Below, piece by piece: positions 61,101-64,000 of a stretch of DNA of 64,000 nt. The stretch lies in IMG/VR virus record IMGVR_UViG_3300008267_009160, positions 1-64,000 of that record; one strand, 5' to 3'. This stretch comes from a virus. A program made the translations under genes and the position numbers. The number at the start of each line of letters is the position of its first letter. The stretch's first letter is position 1. A model generated the notes under the pieces. It was given only the letters and a program-made list of their open reading frames with translations, did no database searches and was not told the DNA's origin.

Positions 61101-61717
61101 CTTCTAATCTGGTAAATCTTTCTTAGAAGATCTTCTTTAGAAAGGTCTTCATCTTTAAAGACGTCCACCGTGATTGAATCATCTGCTGTATCGAAAGTGT
61201 CATTGTTCTTAATGTATGAACTATGTCCCCACTCTAATAAACAGGTAAATCCGGTTCTAAAAAATAAAGCATCTATAACATCTAACTGAGCTAGGTTATT
61301 GACTCTAAATTTAACATCAGCTACTTTAAGAGATCCTAGGGTACCTACTGTATTTATTGTTGCTGATGTGATGCCGGGCATAGGTCTGTATCCGAATTCA
61401 TCTAAAGCTTTTACTCCTATGTTGTAGGAAGCATCCCAAGATCTCAACCTAGATCCTCCACCAGCAGTCTCAATTGCTGTACCTCCAAACAGTACCCATT
61501 TTCTAGCAAGATTTACTCCACCTTCACCGAGACTTTTTACTAAGTCGCCACCAATAACGGATGCTAGAGAAGTAAGTTTGATCCAGCAGTTATTATCGGA
61601 TATAAATTCTATGTTTTTATTATCCCTAGCTTCGGTCTTAACTAGTTGTCTACTTCTAGCAAAGATCTGCCCTATAGCTTCGTTATTTATCGGAGAACCT
61701 ATTAAATTTTTTGCCAT
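58130..61717 (-). CDS. Tail/baseplate protein with C-terminal N-acetylmuramoyl-L-alanine amidase domain
   Basis: A 1195-residue virion protein. The first ~900 residues are a tail-type domain with beta-rich and Gly/Ser regions. The C-terminal ~200 residues form an Amidase_2 (PGRP-like) domain: V-T-I-H-Y-T (first zinc His) and V-V-T-H-G-T-G-Q-D-P-S-R-K-I-D (second His with the catalytic block). It should open the murein layer during DNA injection. Fusion to the baseplate part replaces a separate gp5-like lysozyme. Confidence 0.8.
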   Translation of the reverse strand: MAKNLIGSPINNEAIGQIFARSRQLVKTEARDNKNIEFISDNNCWIKLTSLASVIGGDLVKSLGEGGVNLARKWVLFGGTAIETAGGGSRLRSWDASYNIGVKALDEFGYRPMPGITSATINTVGTLGSLKVADVKFRVNNLAQLDVIDALFFRTGFTCLLEWGHSSYIKNNDTFDTADDSITVDVFKDEDLSKEDLLRKIYQIRRKTDGNYDGMLGTVTNFNWSVGPDGSYDCTLKLTGIGSVTDSLKINNISSFPDSKIGKQLLASANAGSNSGGEGAPSAGNGEAADAVSQYQALLDGRSAPASALEGFLVDMKLRFGSTGSLSEPIATTTLTAADPTPVETTIPDIATTYFAPGLGLWSGGSTAAPEVVSAFQNGNDPEYLLTGKSTGGNALAGLDSVLLVPFSSVSGDTGDEATTSQSLYCYIKLGLLLAYIHNSAMIYEFNKSANQKKPLIYLNFNPNNNLCYRTNHQFSADPTVCIVPLDASDADYGKLFTINKVSPGSVPNTAVNTAELFSPTGSPFGSSFLKNCKYKASDTEGRIMEIYLNVDYLLGVIRNFTDSDRNFNVTLAAFLEQILTDVQKSLGNVNEFRVGYDDDSNTLTIYDDQILDANPKGKESSIYQGIPVTGLPSVAKSFSLNTEFSTKLGSMLAITAMDPGNQVSTLNKDGSTFAEFNAGVVDRLMKNKTTDAGQKTEQKSGPVQPVDNAGVLQEAQSFNEFMFRFYSANSLAAPREVKIQNLDAAKNYYITAATLLKSNPGEAGGATMGVSANGIMPISINLTMAGISNLVLYEGFCIPGDRLPSKYKTNGLPKVGFIVSGITHDISNNAWNTTIKGSMINLPKNVKVAASVLNQSIKKGAYKPPEKQEVVGTPTYSTTKKAAKCSGKALKIATLEDINKYVPAAERGKIGVKKWADVKKTFPLRTAAQGVPVQAVLNCKEKASDYNNQPFAFQMASITDGKTWTRAAKGNASGIFKYVTIHYTVSSYDNPLTHYQNTWNRSVDVNPASADFTIGRTGKIAGFRGFKKWKSNHYGDPTWGASPSMNANSIGIEMESYGPALLCTSSGQILNYSGERAIPYDECHLSYPVYRGHNLWQSLTSVQISALANLLLTFIKDGILAPGFKFNPGYDILFPDKGLRTAPKPCVVTHGTGQDPSRKIDTMPQSNLLDMLSELDVIAASGKKDTLPSINWTG

Positions 61718-61718
61718 A

Positions 61719-62021
61719 CTACTTTACGTTAAGCCTATTGTACTGTCTTAAGATAGCACTTACATCAACGGGTACTCTGAGCTGTATTCCCGGTTCTGGG
61801 AATAGAGTATCACAAGGTAGGTTGTTTGCTGTAGGTATAATCCACCATAGTGTCTTATCTCCGTAGTAGTTATGTGCTAGGAGATCGTACCTATCTTGTT
61901 GAGTTGATATAAGGTAAATATCGTTATTTGTTGGCGCAATATGCGGGTAGTAATTGGTTGTATAGAGCCTCTTACCTGAATCGCTTTTTACTACTTCTAT
62001 ATCTTGGTATCTGCGGTTCAT
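61719..62021 (-). CDS. gp53-like baseplate wedge protein
   Basis: A 100-residue protein. R-Y-D-L-L-A-H-N-Y-Y-G-D-K-T-L-W-W-I-I (about residues 43-61) is the LysM-like signature of T4 gp53-type baseplate wedge proteins. It abuts the amidase gene by 1 nt. Structural, in the virion. Confidence 0.78.
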   Translation of the reverse strand: MNRRYQDIEVVKSDSGKRLYTTNYYPHIAPTNNDIYLISTQQDRYDLLAHNYYGDKTLWWIIPTANNLPCDTLFPEPGIQLRVPVDVSAILRQYNRLNVK

Positions 62022-62025
62022 ACTT

Positions 62026-64000
62026 TTACGCTTTTAACTGTTGTTGGAAAGAAAGAGGTGTTATATTAGTAGCACTTGTACTACGGCGAGGTAAGAAGTC
62101 ATGTATAGGCGTAAACTGACAGCTAACATCTACTAGCTGAGGAGCTTCAAACATATCACCGTCTAGGTTAATTTCCCAAGGGTAACTGTCTGCAACTGTT
62201 ATATTCATACTAGTAAGAAATCCGGGTTGTTTATAAATATAATCACCTAGAGTCAATTTAACAACTGGGCTTCTCATAAATCCGCTAGATTGGTAATCTG
62301 GATATAGTTGTGATTGTAGGAAGTTCAACTTCTGATACATGGGTTTAAGTTCTTGCTTTGATTCTGCTGCAAGCTTAAAATTAAAAGAAAGAGTTCTTGA
62401 AAATCCATTGTATACGTAAAAGTTCTCACCTCTACCTACATATCTAAACGGTGATAATTCTGCAGTATTATTATCAGAGAAAGAAGTTAAATAGGCTCTA
62501 AAGAGGACAGGTATAACAGCTCCACTGTACATTAAGGCTTCAAATCTAAACTTAATAAGATCTGCAATAGATTTTTCCGGGTCATAGTCTTGCCCGACTG
62601 GTGCTGCTGTTACTTTATCAGATCGGCCAGGTCCTGCAATACCGATTCTACTCTGAAGATTGTTAGTAGTGTAATCTACAAGCTTGTAGCCTATTTTATC
62701 TGGAGAGAAAGAACCTGCTCCACCTGCTGCTCCTTCTATCGTACTTCTAAAATCAGTTAAGTTAGCATCAGTCCATTTTTTTCCAGATGCACCTAATACC
62801 GATTGTTTGTAGAGTAAGCTATAGTTAAAAGTTTTAGCCCCGTTATTAGAGTTGTTTGGGTCGCCTGGGTTAGCACTAGAGTTAAGGGTATCGGTTTTAT
62901 CTCCAGTATTTGTTTCTCTTTTTAGAATTACTTTATCACTAGGGCCGATTGGGTACTCATATATAACATTTGGATTAGAAGGATTAGTAGTTACCTTATC
63001 GTTTCCTTTTATAATTTGCTTATCGGAAAAATCAGCAGACTTGCCGATTAGTTTTCCTGCTAACACTGCTAACCTACTCTCGTTATTAACGTCTACGGTA
63101 TTGTTTGTTAAAGTTTGACCGTAAGGAACAGATCCGAAAAGACCTGCTTTAGCAACTGTTACAGTTTTGTCGACATACGCTGTTGTCTGTAAAAGTTCTT
63201 TTAATGTTTTATAGGTTCCGTTTTGATACAAAGGTATCGGCGGGTTTACGTCGTATAGCGGACTTGTATCAAAATCTGGATTTCTTTTTATAATGGTTTG
63301 GCCAATACCTCTCTTTGCTCCTGGACCTCCTTCATACTTTAGTAAGGTAAATCGATCTTCTGGAATAAAAAGGTTCTTATTAGCAGTTGTGGTTTGCTTA
63401 GTAAATATTTTAGCTTTTAAAAGAGCTACAAGTCTATTGTCTGTATCAGGTTTTGCTTTATTAGAAGTCTGAGTATATTTTACGTAGCCAGGAGCGTTAG
63501 CTTGTAGATCTTCTGGTTTGGTAATAAGAATATCCTGCAGTGTTGCATTTACTCCTTGAGCATTTGCGTAGAGAGATGTTGCAGGATTGGCTTTATATAG
63601 ATCAGAGTTATCTTGGTATCTCTGTATAGTAGTTGTTCCGAGACCTCTTTCAGAATTAGGGCCTCCCGGATACTGTATTAAGGTTGTTCTATCTTGAGGA
63701 ATGTACAGGTTCTTATTTGTTGTTGTTTCTGCACTATACATCTTAGAGCGGAGTAAAGCTACTAATCTGTTATCGGTATTAGGTCTTTCTAGATTCGACT
63801 GTTCTGTGTATTTGAGATAACCTGCTTTAGTTGACTTTAATCCTTCTTTTGTAAGTACGTATATATCCGCCAAAGTAGTAGTCTCTCCTTCTTGATTCTT
63901 ATAAAGAGAAGAAGCAGGATTTGTTCTCAGCAAATCTGAGTTATCAGCATATCTAGGGATGGTTGTTAATCCTATACCGTATACTGATCCAGGTCCGCCT
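62026..64000 (-). CDS. Large tail protein with tandem ~110-residue repeats (partial)
   Basis: The reading frame is open to the right edge of the window, so the start lies outside. It contains tandem units of about 110 residues, each with G-G-P-x(3-4)-G-x-G-x-T-x-I-x-R, N-P-A-x-S-L-Y, P-x-T-D-N-R-L-V-A-L-L and N-K-N-L-x-I-P-x-D-R. At least two full copies and a diverged third are visible; the C-terminal ~280 residues are a different beta-rich domain. Probably a baseplate/tail fibre-associated protein. Confidence 0.7.
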   Translation of the reverse strand, partial: GGPGSVYGIGLTTIPRYADNSDLLRTNPASSLYKNQEGETTTLADIYVLTKEGLKSTKAGYLKYTEQSNLERPNTDNRLVALLRSKMYSAETTTNKNLYIPQDRTTLIQYPGGPNSERGLGTTTIQRYQDNSDLYKANPATSLYANAQGVNATLQDILITKPEDLQANAPGYVKYTQTSNKAKPDTDNRLVALLKAKIFTKQTTTANKNLFIPEDRFTLLKYEGGPGAKRGIGQTIIKRNPDFDTSPLYDVNPPIPLYQNGTYKTLKELLQTTAYVDKTVTVAKAGLFGSVPYGQTLTNNTVDVNNESRLAVLAGKLIGKSADFSDKQIIKGNDKVTTNPSNPNVIYEYPIGPSDKVILKRETNTGDKTDTLNSSANPGDPNNSNNGAKTFNYSLLYKQSVLGASGKKWTDANLTDFRSTIEGAAGGAGSFSPDKIGYKLVDYTTNNLQSRIGIAGPGRSDKVTAAPVGQDYDPEKSIADLIKFRFEALMYSGAVIPVLFRAYLTSFSDNNTAELSPFRYVGRGENFYVYNGFSRTLSFNFKLAAESKQELKPMYQKLNFLQSQLYPDYQSSGFMRSPVVKLTLGDYIYKQPGFLTSMNITVADSYPWEINLDGDMFEAPQLVDVSCQFTPIHDFLPRRSTSATNITPLSFQQQLKA

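Overview
This window looks like part of the genome of a large T4-like myovirus that infects a member of the Bacteroidetes, probably a flavobacterium. Nearly every gene lies on the minus strand. Protein evidence for a T4-type virus: a UvsX-like recombinase, a gp32-like single-strand DNA-binding protein, a gp41/DnaB-like helicase, an RNase H-type 5'-3' exonuclease, a gp53-like baseplate protein and large tail/baseplate proteins. Evidence for the host group: genes start after A/T-rich leaders without Shine-Dalgarno sequences; about ten promoters fit the Bacteroidetes pattern (TTG, about 20 nt, TAnnTTTG-like); and a DUF5522-type cysteine cluster, typical of Bacteroidetes, is present.

Layout from left to right. 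1-3392: small early-type genes, a RadA-like ATPase with two tandem promoters, and a partial HEXXH protein. 3397-27560: a very large glycan island (13 glycosyltransferases, GDP-mannose 4,6-dehydratase, a GDP-fucose-synthase-like reductase, a DegT-family PLP enzyme whose usual lysine is histidine, an FkbM methyltransferase, a short SDR and a compact two-subunit thiamine-diphosphate enzyme). It is interrupted at 19955-23887 by replication genes (Cas4-like nuclease, family A DNA polymerase). 27598-32207: a tRNA array of eleven tRNAs or tRNA-like genes, interleaved with small membrane proteins, lipoproteins, metalloprotease-like proteins, three compact structured RNA candidates and one holin-like gene on the opposite strand.

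32729-33853 holds the most unusual element: about 1.1 kb without a credible gene, with its own promoter, a boxA-like sequence in its leader, many local hairpins (several with GNRA tetraloops on the minus strand) and an intrinsic terminator. It is a strong candidate for a giant structured phage RNA of the GOLLD/ROOL kind or a new class. 33873-36476 encodes a chaperone set (GroEL, GroES, Hsp20). 36592-48688 contains membrane proteins and a complete 7-deazaguanine DNA-modification pathway: FolE, QueD, QueE, QueC, QueF, a DpdA-like transglycosylase and a PurN-fold formyltransferase, which predicts a formylated preQ1-type base in the DNA. 48660-57410 is nucleotide and DNA metabolism: class II ribonucleotide reductase, helicase, exonuclease, UvsX, SSB and a second, divergent PolA-like protein. 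57454-64000 carries virion genes, including a tail protein with a C-terminal amidase domain and a tandem-repeat tail protein that runs off the right edge.

Taken together, the phage appears to remodel the cell extensively. It hypermodifies its DNA, builds deoxysugar glycans, brings its own folding machinery, supplements tRNAs and may deploy large non-coding RNAs. All functions are inferred by reading the sequence; no searches were run.
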